The notes beneath the pieces were generated by a model. The model saw nothing but the letters and a program-made list of their open reading frames with translations. It was not told the origin of the DNA and made no database searches. A stretch of DNA of 64,000 nucleotides, from positions 1-64,000 of the forward strand of contig NZ_JOAP01000022.1 in assembly GCF_000720475.1 (NCBI RefSeq), in the 5' to 3' direction. Below are positions 45,698 to 54,901 of the stretch, in pieces; position 1 is the first letter of the stretch; each line of letters opens with the position of its first letter. The DNA is from Streptomyces aureocirculatus (lineage in GTDB: Bacteria; Actinomycetota; Actinomycetes; Streptomycetales; Streptomycetaceae). A program made the translations under genes and the position numbers.

Positions 45698-46417
45698 CTA
45701 CGGCCGTTGAACGCGCCGCCGGGCCGTGTCCAGCGCACGACGTTCCTCGAAGGCGCCATCGCCGTTGACGGGAAGGCGGCTGTAGCGCTCCGTCGCGACC
45801 TGGTCGATGCGCGCGGCGTAGCGGCTCGTGGCGGCCTTGACCGCCTCTGCAGGAGGCAGGAGCTCCTCTGCGGCACGCAGTGCTCGAAACAGCTCTTGAG
45901 TGAGCTGGAGAAGCCGGTTGAGTTCATCCCCAGCAGCGGAATACCCCGGCATACTGCCGGACTTAAGGCGAGCAGCGGCGGTCCGGAAGGCCTGCCGCTC
46001 CATCTCCACACACACCGCCTGACGGCGCCGCTCCAGGGCCCGGAACGTGCTGCTGCCCGGATCCGCGATGATCTCTTCGGCTCCTTTCACGGCCCGGGCC
46101 AGGGCCGGTGCGAAACGCGTCGCCGCCAGCTCGGCCGCCTCCCGTTCCTTGCGCTCGGCCTCACGCCGCTGCTGCTGCAGCCCCGGCCAGGCGGGGAACT
46201 CCTCACGTCCCATACGCTGTCCGCTCGTACGCGGTGCCGCCTTCTCGGACTTGGTCAGGCGCCCGTCCCAGTCACCGTGCGCGGTGTAGCTGTAAGCGCT
46301 GCAACCAACCGTTCCCCATCCCCCGAACCCGTAACGACCGTGGCTCCAGCGGTCGTTGACGAAAACGATCGGCTCACCGCAGTGCCGGCACAGTTCCTCC
46401 GACACCTCACGTTCCAT
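45698..46417 (-). CDS. Hypothetical protein with N-terminal zinc-ribbon-like motif
   Basis: The ATG at 46417 gives MEREVSEELCRHCGEPIVFVNDRWSHG and GWGTVGCSAY, with CxxC and later Cys/His residues that could bind zinc. From residue 60 the protein is highly charged and helical (QQQRREAERKEREAAELAATRFAPALARAV), a probable coiled coil, and continues helical to the end. A longer frame extends upstream to 46654 but is not protein-like. No known family or partner. Confidence 0.55.
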   Translation of the reverse strand: MEREVSEELCRHCGEPIVFVNDRWSHGRYGFGGWGTVGCSAYSYTAHGDWDGRLTKSEKAAPRTSGQRMGREEFPAWPGLQQQRREAERKEREAAELAATRFAPALARAVKGAEEIIADPGSSTFRALERRRQAVCVEMERQAFRTAAARLKSGSMPGYSAAGDELNRLLQLTQELFRALRAAEELLPPAEAVKAATSRYAARIDQVATERYSRLPVNGDGAFEERRALDTARRRVQRP

Positions 46418-46681
46418 CCCCACGATGCCCCCCAATAACTGCGCGGCTCTCCCCCAAGCCCTGTGAACTGCTCCATCCTGCCAGGCCCCGGACATGCAGG
46501 AGCACCGAAGACCGCCACGGCCGGAAGGGGAAGGGACCGGGCGGTCCGGGCCCTGCGCCAGTTGCGGACCCACGACGCTCGCTCCCGGACCGGCCTTGGC
46601 CAACTGACCGCCGAACCATTCGGGTTTGATCACCGGCAAGGTCAGAGCCCGCATTGCTGAGGGGGCTTGCTGCCGGCGAGG

Positions 46682-46960
46682 TCAGATGCTGCCGTTTCGG
46701 GTGGTCGGGGAGGGCCCGCTGGAGAGCGGGCGGGGGCTTGGGCCGGCGGGGGCTCCGGTGGGGTTTCGCCAGGCCCGGATGAGCTGACCCAGGCGGCGGG
46801 CGGGTGTCTCACTCGGGAGGAACAGGACGAACACGAGCAGGATGAAGGCGCCTGCGGTGAGTCCTGCGACCACCCAGCCGGGTGGGCCTGCGTTCACGAT
46901 GGCTGTCGTGAAGGCGGCCGCCGCCCCGAGCAGGCCGCCGATGCGGGCCGTCCAGCTCAT
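46682..46960 (-). CDS. Small membrane protein downstream of HD gene
   Basis: A 92-residue protein from the ATG at 46960 (MSWTARIGGLLGAAAAFTTA) with two hydrophobic helices (GGLLGAAAAFTTAIVNAG and GWVVAGLTAGAFILLVFVLFL) and a Pro-rich cytoplasmic-type tail. Its start overlaps the stop of the HD-domain gene as ATGA, so it is the third gene of the padR operon. No family recognised. Confidence 0.55.
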   Translation of the reverse strand: MSWTARIGGLLGAAAAFTTAIVNAGPPGWVVAGLTAGAFILLVFVLFLPSETPARRLGQLIRAWRNPTGAPAGPSPRPLSSGPSPTTRNGSI

Positions 46961-47779
46961 CGTCGTGGTTCCTGGCAGACGGGGCGGCGCAGGGTCAGGG
47001 ACAGGTGGGGTGTGCTGAGCAGCACCCGGAGGGTGAAACAGGCACAGGTGCGGCGGGTGGGCAGGGCGGCCAGTTCCGCTTGCCATTCCTGTCGCCATCG
47101 GGCTCGCTGCGTACCGGGCAGCAGCAGAGTGAGCAGGGCCAGCAGACGTGTGGTGACGGCGTAGGCGGTAGGTGCCGACTGGAGCACGGCCGCGGAAAGA
47201 TTGTGCAGTTCACGGCTGACGTCGGCCAAGCCCGCCGCGCGGGCCATGGGGGCGAAGACTTCGATGGTCTCGCGGGCTTTGCCGTACTGCTTGGCTGCGG
47301 CGACGAACTCTATGGTGCGCATGTTGTGGAGTCGGTCGGCAAGGCGAATGACCAGCACCGCCTCGCTGTGCGGCGGCTGGGCAGACCGCGGCGCGGCGTC
47401 CGGCGGGATGGCACGCAGGTCGACGGTGCTGACATCTGCCACCAACTGGGCAACGGTCAGGCCGAATTGCCCAGCCAGACGACCCGGCGGACAGAGTGTG
47501 TCCTCGATGACGTCGTGCAACAGGGCGGCGCAGACCACGGTCGGTGGCATACCGACGTCGGCGACAATCCGGGCAACGGCAAGGCAGTGGGTCAGGTACG
47601 GGTCGCCGCTGCGGCGGGTCTGTCCCTCGTGCCAGCGGGGCCTCCTCGTGGGCGAGCTCGATGGAAGCGAGATCGGCAGCGGGGTGGTGTGCCCGCACGA
47701 CACCCAACAGGCCTTCAAGGGAAGGACTGTTGCCGTGCCGACTGCCCGGCCGGGCAGCTAACCGGTGCCACGCCCTCAT
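46957..47779 (-). pseudogene. HD-domain protein of RelA/SpoT hydrolase type, frameshifted
   Basis: The ATG at 47779 overlaps the padR stop as ATGA. The N-terminus (MRAWHRLAARPGSRHG..LEGLLGVVRAHHPAADLASIELAHEEA) runs to a CCCC run near 47636, where one C appears extra; the next frame continues with RWHEGQTRRSGDPYLTHCLAVARIVADVG, then ALLHDVIEDT (the HD motif) and VIRLADRLHNMRTIEF. This is the (p)ppGpp-hydrolase type of HD domain, without synthetase or regulatory domains. The C-terminal 90 residues are Leu-rich and basic. It is probably active in nature if the extra C is an error. It may tune (p)ppGpp or another nucleotide signal. Confidence 0.7.
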
Positions 47780-48123
47780 GACACTTCCCCATCGCCGACC
47801 GGGTGCGCTGCCGCCCAGCCCGGCAGCGGCTTTTTGCGGGCACGGTAGGCACGCGCGAGGGCCAGGCGGGCCCGTTCGGCTCCGTCTTCGGTGATCCGGT
47901 AAAAGCGGCGGCGCGGCCGTCCGGCTTCCTCGTGTACGGCCGGGTCTTCCCAGGTGCTCTCCGTCCAGCCGGCCTGTTCCAGCCGGGCGAGGATCGGATA
48001 GATCGTGCCCGACGGCAGTCCCGCCAGTGCGCACAGCTCGAGGCCGTACCGCTGCTTGGCGGGTTCCTCCAGCAAAGCCCGCAGCACCAGTTGGGTCTGC
48101 AGGGTCATACGCGGACTACCCAT
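47776..48123 (-). CDS. PadR-family transcriptional regulator
   Basis: A 115-residue PadR protein from the ATG at 48123 (MGSPRMTLQTQLVLRALLEEP). The winged-helix core is complete: YGLELCALAGLPSGTIYPILARLEQAGWTES..RPRRRFYRITEDGAERARLAL. PadR repressors often control their own operon; here the HD gene and a small membrane protein follow by ATGA overlaps. An AT-rich leader with imperfect symmetry (TACATAG..CATATATG) just upstream is the probable operator-promoter. Confidence 0.88.
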   Translation of the reverse strand: MGSPRMTLQTQLVLRALLEEPAKQRYGLELCALAGLPSGTIYPILARLEQAGWTESTWEDPAVHEEAGRPRRRFYRITEDGAERARLALARAYRARKKPLPGWAAAHPVGDGEVS

Positions 48124-48160
48124 ACTCGTACTCTACATAGATCATATATGAGGTGTCTAG
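48124..48160 (-). promoter_or_regulatory. AT-rich leader of the padR operon
   Basis: The 37 bases before the padR ATG are far richer in A and T than the surroundings. They contain CATATATG and, on the plus strand, TACATAGATC, a partial dyad of the ATGT..ACAT kind bound by PadR proteins. No separate ribosome-binding site is visible, so translation may start near the 5' end of the mRNA. Confidence 0.4.
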
Positions 48161-48886
48161 GGAACGTAACGCTCTCAAGGGTGGAACAAGAGGTTCCGCC
48201 GCGCCGCCGGACCGGCAGCGCCGAACTCCTTCGCGTGAGACTCAGGAGCATTGAAGCTGTCCGCCTGATCGGTGCAGGCCCTGTGGCCGGTGACGTGGAC
48301 AGCGGATTAGCCCCGTCCGGGATGGCCCGGAAGGCCGGTCAAGACGTCAGCCCTGTTCGGCAGCGAGCTCCTCGATCTTGCGTCGCACGCGTTCGCCGAA
48401 GGCCTCGGGATCCGTAGCACCGACGGCAGTCGCCGCTGCAGCCCAAGTGCTCTCGCCCCCGCCCACGCGAAGAGGGTCCCACGCCCGGCGGGATCCAGGC
48501 CGCGCAGCACGGTGTTCAGTCACGCGTCCTCGAACACCGAGCCTGCCGTGCGGGTATGCAGGACCTCCGCAGCACGCCACCCGCCCCTCACTACTTCCGC
48601 ATAGCAGTCAAAGCAACCTTCGGTCCCCTGAGCGACATCGCCCGACCACCATTCCGGCCAACCGCCCCGTCCGCTACTACCGGCGGCTCTCGCACACTGA
48701 GCAGTCAATGCTCAAGGCGAGCAGGCCAGCCAGACCACTCACTAACCCTCAGGTAACGCATACAAGGCCACCGACCAGGTCGGTGCCGACTATCGGTCAA
48801 CTCCAGGTGCGCTCCACTCCCCGAACTGAACAACCTGCAGGTCAGCGCCCAAGGATCCGCTCACCAAAAGAGGGCCGGGACAGCGG
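48161..48886. other. Degenerate intergenic region
   Basis: Roughly 725 bases without an intact gene. On the minus strand, 48347 to about 48480 reads DPLRVGGGESTWAAAATAVG..ERVRRKIEELAAEQG, which looks like the end of a real protein, but no start or family can be given. The rest holds nothing I can support. Confidence 0.4.
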
Positions 48887-49528
48887 GACGCGGCGCAGGT
48901 CCGTCCGCTGCTGCCCGGGATGGAGGGCTGCGCGGCCCTGGTGACGAGCCGGGCACAGATGCTGGACGTGGCCGGGGCGCGCGTGGTGGGCCTGGATGCG
49001 ATGTCACCTGAGGAAGCCCTGCAGCTCTTCGCACACATCGTGGGAGAAAAGCGAGTGGCGGCGGAACGGGCAATGGCCCTGGAGGTGGTCGAGGCTTGCG
49101 GCTTTTTGCCCCTGGCGATCCGCATCGCCGCCTCCCGCCTCGCCGCCCGGCGCACCTGGACGGTGGCGGTCCTGGCCGCCAAACTCGCCGACGAACGCCG
49201 GCGCCTGGACGAGCTCCAGGCCGGAGACCTGGCCGTGCGGGCAACGCTTGACCTGAGCTACCGCCAGCTCAAGACAGAACAAGCCCGCACCCTGCGCATG
49301 CTCGGTGCGCACGCCAGCCCGTCCATCTCCCTGGAGACCGCATGCAGCATGCTTAAGTGCGGCGCTGACGAAGCCGAGAGCCGTCTTGAAGATCTGGTGG
49401 ACGCCGGACTGCTCACCCCGCTGGATCCTGGACGTTACCGGCTGCACGACCTTGCCTGGCTCTACGCCAAGACAGCAGCCTCCAAGGACCGCGGCGATCC
49501 CGTCGTGGATGAGGCAACTGGTGCGTAG
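48887..49528 (+). pseudogene. NB-ARC/STAND regulator, 5'-truncated
   Basis: The frame begins abruptly with AAQVRPLLPG and continues CAALVTSRAQMLDVAG (an NB-ARC sensor motif), GLDAMSPEEALQLFAHIVG, CGFLPLAIRIAASRLAARRTW and a winged-helix segment up to RYRLHDLAWLYAKTAA, then stops. This is the middle and end of an AfsR/SARP-like ATPase. The P-loop, Walker B and any N-terminal regulator domain are missing, and no start codon with a ribosome site exists; ATG 48920 is only the first methionine. It is a truncated remnant. Confidence 0.65.
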
Positions 49529-49634
49529 GTCCGCCGGGCTCCGTCGCTCGCCGCAGCCCACGCGGCCTCTGCCACGGGCGTCGTCAGTTCAGGAGGAACC
49601 CTCTGCACGAGGCGAGCCCGTCAAGGTTGCAGGG

Positions 49635-50130
49635 TCAGGCGTTGTCAGTGTCGGCGGGCGCGTCGGCCGGGGTGGCGTCAATGGGGGGCGGGGCAGTGGG
49701 TGGCGATCTCGGCCAGCGTTCGGGAGACGCCGACTGGTAGGAGGCGTCATTCCACTTGCGGGTCAACTCCAAAAGTTTCGTTTCAGCGAGTCCAAGCTGG
49801 ACACCCCTTCGCACCTGGACCTGAACGAAAGAAGCCGCCGCTGGGGCGCGGTGCGGTCGAGGCGCTGGCGGCCTGGACGATCTGCCAGGCACTGTCATCG
49901 ACCGGGCGAGGGTGGCCTGGCTGAAACCATTGCCCGTCCAGCTCCGGCAAGAAGACGACGTTTCCCTCGGCGAAGACATCCCCCTTCTCGTCCATGCCCC
50001 GGGAGCAGTAACCAACTGCATGCGCTCCCCTTCCTCGTCCCACCAGATCCGGGCCGGCAGGAGTGACAGCGGCCGGGGAGCAGAGATCCGCTGGAAACGG
50101 TCAGATAAGGGGAGGACCGGGTCACGCGTT
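49635..50130 (-). pseudogene. Possible degraded hypothetical gene
   Basis: Three minus-strand segments look protein-like but lie in different frames: RISAPRPLSLLPARIWWDEEGERMQLV (near 50020-50100), DEKGDVFAEGNVVFLPELDGQWFQPGHPRP (near 49900-49990) and VQLGLAETKLLELTRKWNDASYQ (near 49730-49800). Together they would make a protein of about 150 residues broken by two shifts. No family recognised, and the assignment is weak. Confidence 0.3.
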
Positions 50131-50329
50131 CGGCCGCAGGCACAGCACGATCCTGTGGCCGAGCTGGCATGCCGAGGACTCTCGTGTCCCCCGGGCACAG
50201 TACGGCTAGTGGCGTATCACAGGCGTATCGAAAAACGCATACGCCGCAGCGACATCCCTCCGTCTTGGGTGGAGGCAGGGGGCCACCGCGCGGCAACGGC
50301 GGGCCCGTGTCGATGGAAGGAACGTGCTC

Positions 50330-51577
50330 ATGGGCTTGGATTCCGTACGCGGTGTCGATCGGCGGCGGGTGCTCCGCTGGGGTGGGGTGGCCGCCGCGGG
50401 CGTGGCGGCGGGCGGTGCGCAGGTGGTGAACGCCCGCCCCGGCCGTGCCGCCCCGGCCGATCCCGGCGCCATTCCGCCGGCCGCCAGGCCCGGCGGTGCC
50501 TACGACCGGTACGTGGCGAAGCTGGCCGCCGAGGGCAAGTTCTCCGGTGTGGTGTTGCTGTCGCACCGGGGCCGGACGGTGCTATCGCGCAGTTACGGCA
50601 TGGCGGACAAGGAGAAAGGCGTCCGTAACGACCCGGACGTCGCGTTCTACCTCAGCTCGGCGGGCAAGCCGTTCGGTGCCGTGGCGATTCTGCAGCTGGC
50701 GCAGCAGGGCAAAGTGAAGCTGTGGGACACGGTGGGCGCCTATCTGACGGGCTTCGCCAAGGACGTTGCCGAGAAGGTGACCATCCACCATCTGCTGTCC
50801 GGCACCTCCGGGCTGAACAACCCGGATGTGGACGTGCAGCGCGTCTTCCAGAGCCGGGAGGAGGTCCGTTCGTACAACGAGCGCTGGGCACGGCAAGCCG
50901 AGCTGGTGAGCGCTCCCGGTACCCCCACCGACCACGCCGGGGCCGAGGTAGCCATTCCTGCACAGATCGTGGAGGTCGTGACCGGCAAGCCGTACTGGGA
51001 CTACGTCGAGGAGCACATTTTCAAGCGCTGCGGCATGACCGGAACAGCGTTCTTCACCAGGCCGCAGTGGCTCACGGACAAGCACATCGCGCACCCCTAC
51101 ATGGAGTTGGCCGACGGCAGTCTGGTGGACGCCGTCCGCAACCTCGACAAGGGCAGCCCGAGCCCGCACCAGCCGGGCAAGAACCCGGGCCGCAACTTCA
51201 TCGACGCTCCCGGGGACGGCGGTTTCGCCACCGCGCCGGACCTGGTCCGGTTCGCGCAGGCGCTGGGCGACGGCACGGTCCTCGACCCGCACTACGCCGA
51301 GCTGTTCACCGGGCCCAAGCATCCGCATCCCCCTCAGGGGGGCGGCCTGCGGGGCGGCCGGGCAGCCCCCGCCGACGCGTCGTTCGGGGCCTACACACTG
51401 CCGGTCCACATCACTAACGGCCAGTGGGTGTGGGGACGTGCAGGGGGTGACCCCGGTGCCGGCGCGAGCTGGAACATCTACCCGGACACCGGCTGGGTCG
51501 GCGTCATCCTCAGCAACTGCGACGGCGTGCCGCTGTGGGAGATCATCGAGCAGGAGATACAGACCATCACCCGCTGA
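50330..51577 (+). CDS. Tat-exported serine hydrolase (beta-lactamase-like)
   Basis: The ATG at 50330 follows GGAAGGAA. The N-terminus DRRRVLRWGGVAAAGVAAGG is a twin-arginine signal. The domain is the class C beta-lactamase/PBP-like fold: SSAGKPF supplies Ser110-x-x-Lys113, HHLLSGTSGL and GGFATAPDLVRFAQAL are typical. At the second motif, where YxN is usual, the sequence reads PGTPTDHAGAEV, so the catalytic Tyr seems absent; the third motif is GRAGGDPGA. It may be a weak or non-catalytic member or use other residues. Two genes of a lasso-peptide type follow within 100 bases, suggesting a former link to peptide tailoring. Confidence 0.8.
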   Translation: MGLDSVRGVDRRRVLRWGGVAAAGVAAGGAQVVNARPGRAAPADPGAIPPAARPGGAYDRYVAKLAAEGKFSGVVLLSHRGRTVLSRSYGMADKEKGVRNDPDVAFYLSSAGKPFGAVAILQLAQQGKVKLWDTVGAYLTGFAKDVAEKVTIHHLLSGTSGLNNPDVDVQRVFQSREEVRSYNERWARQAELVSAPGTPTDHAGAEVAIPAQIVEVVTGKPYWDYVEEHIFKRCGMTGTAFFTRPQWLTDKHIAHPYMELADGSLVDAVRNLDKGSPSPHQPGKNPGRNFIDAPGDGGFATAPDLVRFAQALGDGTVLDPHYAELFTGPKHPHPPQGGGLRGGRAAPADASFGAYTLPVHITNGQWVWGRAGGDPGAGASWNIYPDTGWVGVILSNCDGVPLWEIIEQEIQTITR

Positions 51578-51677
51578 CACCGACCGCCGACCGCCGAGCC
51601 GCGGGCCTCCTGGGGCCCGGAGTCTCTGCCGCCCAACGCACCGGCCACCCCGTGCCCGCCACATCACGAGGAACACC

Positions 51678-51944
51678 GTGTCCCACCACACCTTGCGCGC
51701 CGGCGTGTCGGCCACCGGCACCGCCACCGGCATGGTGCTCCTCGACGAAGCCACCGGCCGCTCCTGGCAACTCAACGCCACCGCCACACTCGTCCTGCGC
51801 GCGCTCCTCGCCGGCGACGACCCCGAACACACCGCCCACCGCCTCCACGAGCGCCGCCCTCAGCTTGCCCCCGACCAGGCCGCCGACGACGTCATCGCCT
51901 GCATCGACACCCTGACCCACGCCCACTTGGTGGTGACGGTGTGA
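51678..51944 (+). CDS. PqqD-family chaperone of lasso-peptide type (B1)
   Basis: A GTG at 51678 with CGAGGAA upstream gives 88 residues: VSHHTLRAGVSATGTATGMVLLDEATGRSWQLNATATLVLRALL, ending in THAHLVVTV. This is the PqqD/RRE fold that binds leader peptides in RiPP maturation, and the LDEATGRSWQLNATA pattern fits the stand-alone B1 protein of lasso clusters. Its stop overlaps a GTG start of the next gene. No precursor peptide or asparagine-synthetase-like cyclase is visible nearby. Confidence 0.75.
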   Translation: MSHHTLRAGVSATGTATGMVLLDEATGRSWQLNATATLVLRALLAGDDPEHTAHRLHERRPQLAPDQAADDVIACIDTLTHAHLVVTV

Positions 51945-52108
51945 GTCAACCCATGACTGCCGAACCCCGCACCACCCTCCCGACCCATCACCGTGCCCTG
52001 GCCCTGACCGCCACTGCCCTCGCCCGGCTCGGCATCCTGCTCACACCTCGACAGATCCGGCGGACCCTGACGTTCCTGCAAGGCAAAAGCACCCCCGCCA
52101 CTCGGTGA
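51941..52108 (+). pseudogene. Lasso peptide B2 protease, N-terminal stub
   Basis: GTG 51941 overlaps the B1 stop. The 55 residues (RALALTATALARLGILLTPRQIRRTLTFLQGK) match the beginning of lasso-peptide B2 transglutaminase-like proteases, which are about 140-150 residues with catalytic Cys-His-Asp in the missing part. The sequence stops at TGA 52106 and similarity ends there. It is a truncated, inactive gene. Confidence 0.6.
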
Positions 52109-52424
52109 TCAGCACGCTGATCTTGACAGGGAACTTCAAGCGGCTTCAGGACCCCTACCGGTGCTCGGTGAGAGGGTGGCGGAAGGACAAGCGCAGCCCC
52201 TCCGCGGCTGCGGCTCCAGGTGCTGCCGCACAGCGGCGCCGGTGGGGGTGGCGGGCGGGAGCGGCTGCCCGCTAGTCGTGGGCTGCACGGGGCGTGACTG
52301 CTGGCGTCTGGCTTCCACGAGATCGGCCCAACAGAGCCACCGGGAGCTCTGGCAGCAATACTGAGGGGCGGGCCCCCAGCAACTGCAATGCCGGGACCCC
52401 GGTGCTCAACAGGGATGGGCAAGG
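52109..52424. other. Noncoding stretch
   Basis: I see no supported gene in these 316 bases. They begin with the inverted repeat GATCAGC-ACGCTGATC next to the truncated B2 gene, which could mark a rearrangement point. Confidence 0.4.
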
Positions 52425-52753
52425 TCAGGGCCGCGCGGTCCGGAACGCCAGATACCGGTTGAAGGCTTCCTTGCTGTCGGGGGTGAAGCGCCACTCCAGC
52501 AGGGCCGACCGCAGCTCCGGCTCGGTCAGCCAGCCATGCCAGGCGACCTCATCGGGATCGGGGACCACGGATAGAGCCCGGGGAAGCGCGATACCTGCTC
52601 CGAGCGTCGGTGGACGAGGATCCGTCCACGCTCATCACGACACACCGTCACGGCGACTCGGTGCAGCCAACCCTCCCGGATGGCCTGCTGGCGGCTGACC
52701 ACCATCCCCAGCACACGATCTTGATCGTCGACACGCTCCACCAGTTCATCCAC
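52425..52753 (-). pseudogene. Nudix hydrolase with its Nudix box deleted
   Basis: From GTG 52753 the residues DELVERVDDQDRVLGMVV and HRVAVTVCRDERGRILVHRRS..RFPGLY are the N-terminal half of a Nudix hydrolase of the isopentenyl-isomerase-like group. Directly after, in another frame, follow VPDPDEVAWHGWLTEPELRSALLEWRF and NRYLAFR, the C-terminal part. About 70 residues that should hold the Nudix box (GX5EX7REUXEEXGU) are absent. This is a real internal deletion, not a single-base error, so the gene is dead. Confidence 0.7.
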
Positions 52754-53090
52754 GACGCACACCCTGGCAGAGCCCACTGACAACGCCGCTTCTCCGAGCC
52801 CGCAGAGGCCGACCCAGGAGAACCGGAACTTAGAGGCCGGACACGGATGACCACAGTTGTCGACCTGTCGCGCTCAGGTGAGCCGCAGCTCAGTAGTTGT
52901 CACCGCCAGAGTCATCTGACGTGGCGAAAGATACTGAACGAAGCAGCGTGGTTGTCACCAACAAGGCACCTGGCTTGTCACAGCCGCTCACTCAGCAGCC
53001 TTTTCTGTCACCAGTCTCGCGAGTAGCGGCCGCAGGCCGGCATCCCCGTAGCCGCGGCCCTGGCCGACCTGCTCACCGGAAAGGCCCCCG

Positions 53091-53244
53091 CATGGGCAAA
53101 GATCACGCCGCCAGGCTCGCCGCCCACCTCGCCGCATCCGGCAGCCCCGCCGCCCCATGGCACGAGCACTGCACCGCCGTCCCACGACACCACTTCAACC
53201 CCGACGTGGCATGGGCAGTGCGCATGGGGACAACCCTCGCATGA
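53091..53244 (+). pseudogene. Possible O-methyltransferase N-terminal stub
   Basis: MGKDHAARLAAHLAASG followed by WHEHCTAVPRHHFNP resembles the first 40 residues of protein-L-isoaspartate O-methyltransferases, which occur in some RiPP clusters. Nothing downstream continues it. The preceding bases read AALADLLTGKAPAWAK in another frame. A remnant at best, with weak support. Confidence 0.3.
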
Positions 53245-53909
53245 GCGATTCGGCGTCACGGTTACCCCCGAGGGGCAACACCTCTGGCTCGACCACCCCC
53301 AACGCCCCGCCTCCGGCCAGCAGCAATGACCGGACGCGACGGCTAGCCTCTACCCAGGGTCCGCGGCTCGTTTCACGTAGGGGAGAAAGGCGTTGGGAGG
53401 CGGGGGTGGGGGGCATGCACAGCCGGAACCACCTCTGCGACCTCTGCTGCAAGGGCGACGGTGAGGCGACCGGAGGTGACCGAGACGAGGCGGAGGAGGC
53501 CCCCGAGGTCCTGCCGCTGTGGCGTCCGGTGGGTGTCCATGGCCGAGGCGCTCGGTCCGGGGTGCCACCCAGCGCCCCGTGCCGACCGTGTGCGGCTGGG
53601 GCGAGCGGTTCCTGAAGGGCATGGCCTGTGACGGCTTCCTCCTGTACGACGGCAAGCTGACCGCAGGATTTCAGGCCGTACGAACCGGGTGGTCACCGGC
53701 TGATGCCGACTCCGTGTGACGTCGGCCTTGGAGAACACCTCCATTCTCCGCTGTCACGAACGGCGGCGGTCCACCTGCGATGACAGATGGACCGCCGCAG
53801 ATCAGGAGCGCAGTACCCGCCCGCGGTCCGGTCGGCTCAGGATTCGACGCCATCGGGGAGATGGCCGACAAGGAATCCGGCTACGGACGGACGGGAGCGC
53901 CAGAAGCGG
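53245..53909. other. Noncoding or degenerate stretch
   Basis: No gene can be supported. A plus-strand frame near 53580-53719 (RFLKGMACDGFLLYDGKL) looks mildly protein-like but has no start signal or family. The remainder, including the dyad GAACGGCGGCGGTCC, shows nothing definite. Confidence 0.4.
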
Positions 53910-54176
53910 TCAGCGTGAACGCTGCCCGGTGAAGAGGCGATACAGCAGGAGCACGATCACCGAGCCGACGATCGCGGCGATCCACGTCGAGAGGTGGAAG
54001 AAGCCGTTGATGGAGTGCACGCCGAAGATCACCTTGCCGAGCCAGCCGCCGAGCAGACCGCCGACGATGCCGAGGAGCATCGTGACGAGGCAGCCGCCCG
54101 GGTCCTTCCCGGGCGTGAGTGCCTTGGCGATGGCGCCCGCGATGAGGCCGATGAGAATCCAGGCGATGATGCCCAC
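53910..54176 (-). CDS. GlsB/YeaQ/YmgE stress-response membrane protein
   Basis: An 88-residue protein from the ATG at 54176 (MGIIAWILIGLIAGAIAKAL). It shows the full GlsB/YeaQ/YmgE pattern: a first membrane helix, then TPGKDPGG, a Gly-rich second helix (LLGIVGGLLGGWLGK) and a third helix (WIAAIVGSVIVLLLYRL). Members are small three-helix envelope proteins induced by stress; the exact role is unknown. The gene stands alone. Confidence 0.92.
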   Translation of the reverse strand: MGIIAWILIGLIAGAIAKALTPGKDPGGCLVTMLLGIVGGLLGGWLGKVIFGVHSINGFFHLSTWIAAIVGSVIVLLLYRLFTGQRSR

Positions 54177-54901
54177 GCTGTGTGTCCTTTGCTGAAGGTG
54201 GTGGTGTCAGGGGACCGGCGGGGTTCCGCCGGGGCTGCCCGTCGGCTGCTCCGCGCGGACGACCGGCGACATACGGATATCCCTGCACGATCACTCCACA
54301 CGGGACCAAAGTCCCGTTCCCTCCGACGGACCCTCCCGGCACCCGACCCGCCGGCCGATCCGGTAGACGGCGGATTCGGTGACTGGTTCACCTTCCATGG
54401 CAATTGGTCCAAGTTCGCTGTCACAGGTCAAACCCGGAGGAGGGAGAGTTCTCCCCTGTCGGCGGCCGGAGTCTGTTCACAGGGACGCGGTTCGGGGGTG
54501 GCCTCGAGGCCACCCTCGATCAGCAGGGCGGCCCGTACGTTCAGGAGCCGGCATGCCCGACACCATGCCGCTCACCCCGATGACCCCGCACGCTGCCATC
54601 AGCGCCGCCTTCAACTGCCTCCGGCCGTCCAGGCCAACGGTATCGACGCCGCCCGCGAGTTCGCCGGCGCGGAGCCGCGGATGCCCGCGCTGCTCGCCAA
54701 CGTCGTGACACGGATCGTCGTCCCGGTCACCGCGCTGCCCTGCCAGGACGCGAGCGAGCCGTGCCAGGACACCTTCGCCCTGGAAACCATGGGGCGCGCT
54801 CTTCGTGACCGCGCTGCGGCTCTGGGCGCAGGCCGGGCGGACGCGGCGGAGGGCATCGCCCGGGTGCAGGCGGCCTGCGCGGTCGTTGCTGCGGTGTTGC
54901 G
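54177..54901. other. Stretch without a supported gene
   Basis: About 725 bases. Overlapping frames on both strands have skewed composition and no recognised domain. A plus-strand segment near 54640-54900 (REFAGAEPRMPALLANVV, ALETMGRALRDRAAALG) looks slightly protein-like but has no start or family. The glsB promoter should lie just right of 54176. Confidence 0.4.
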
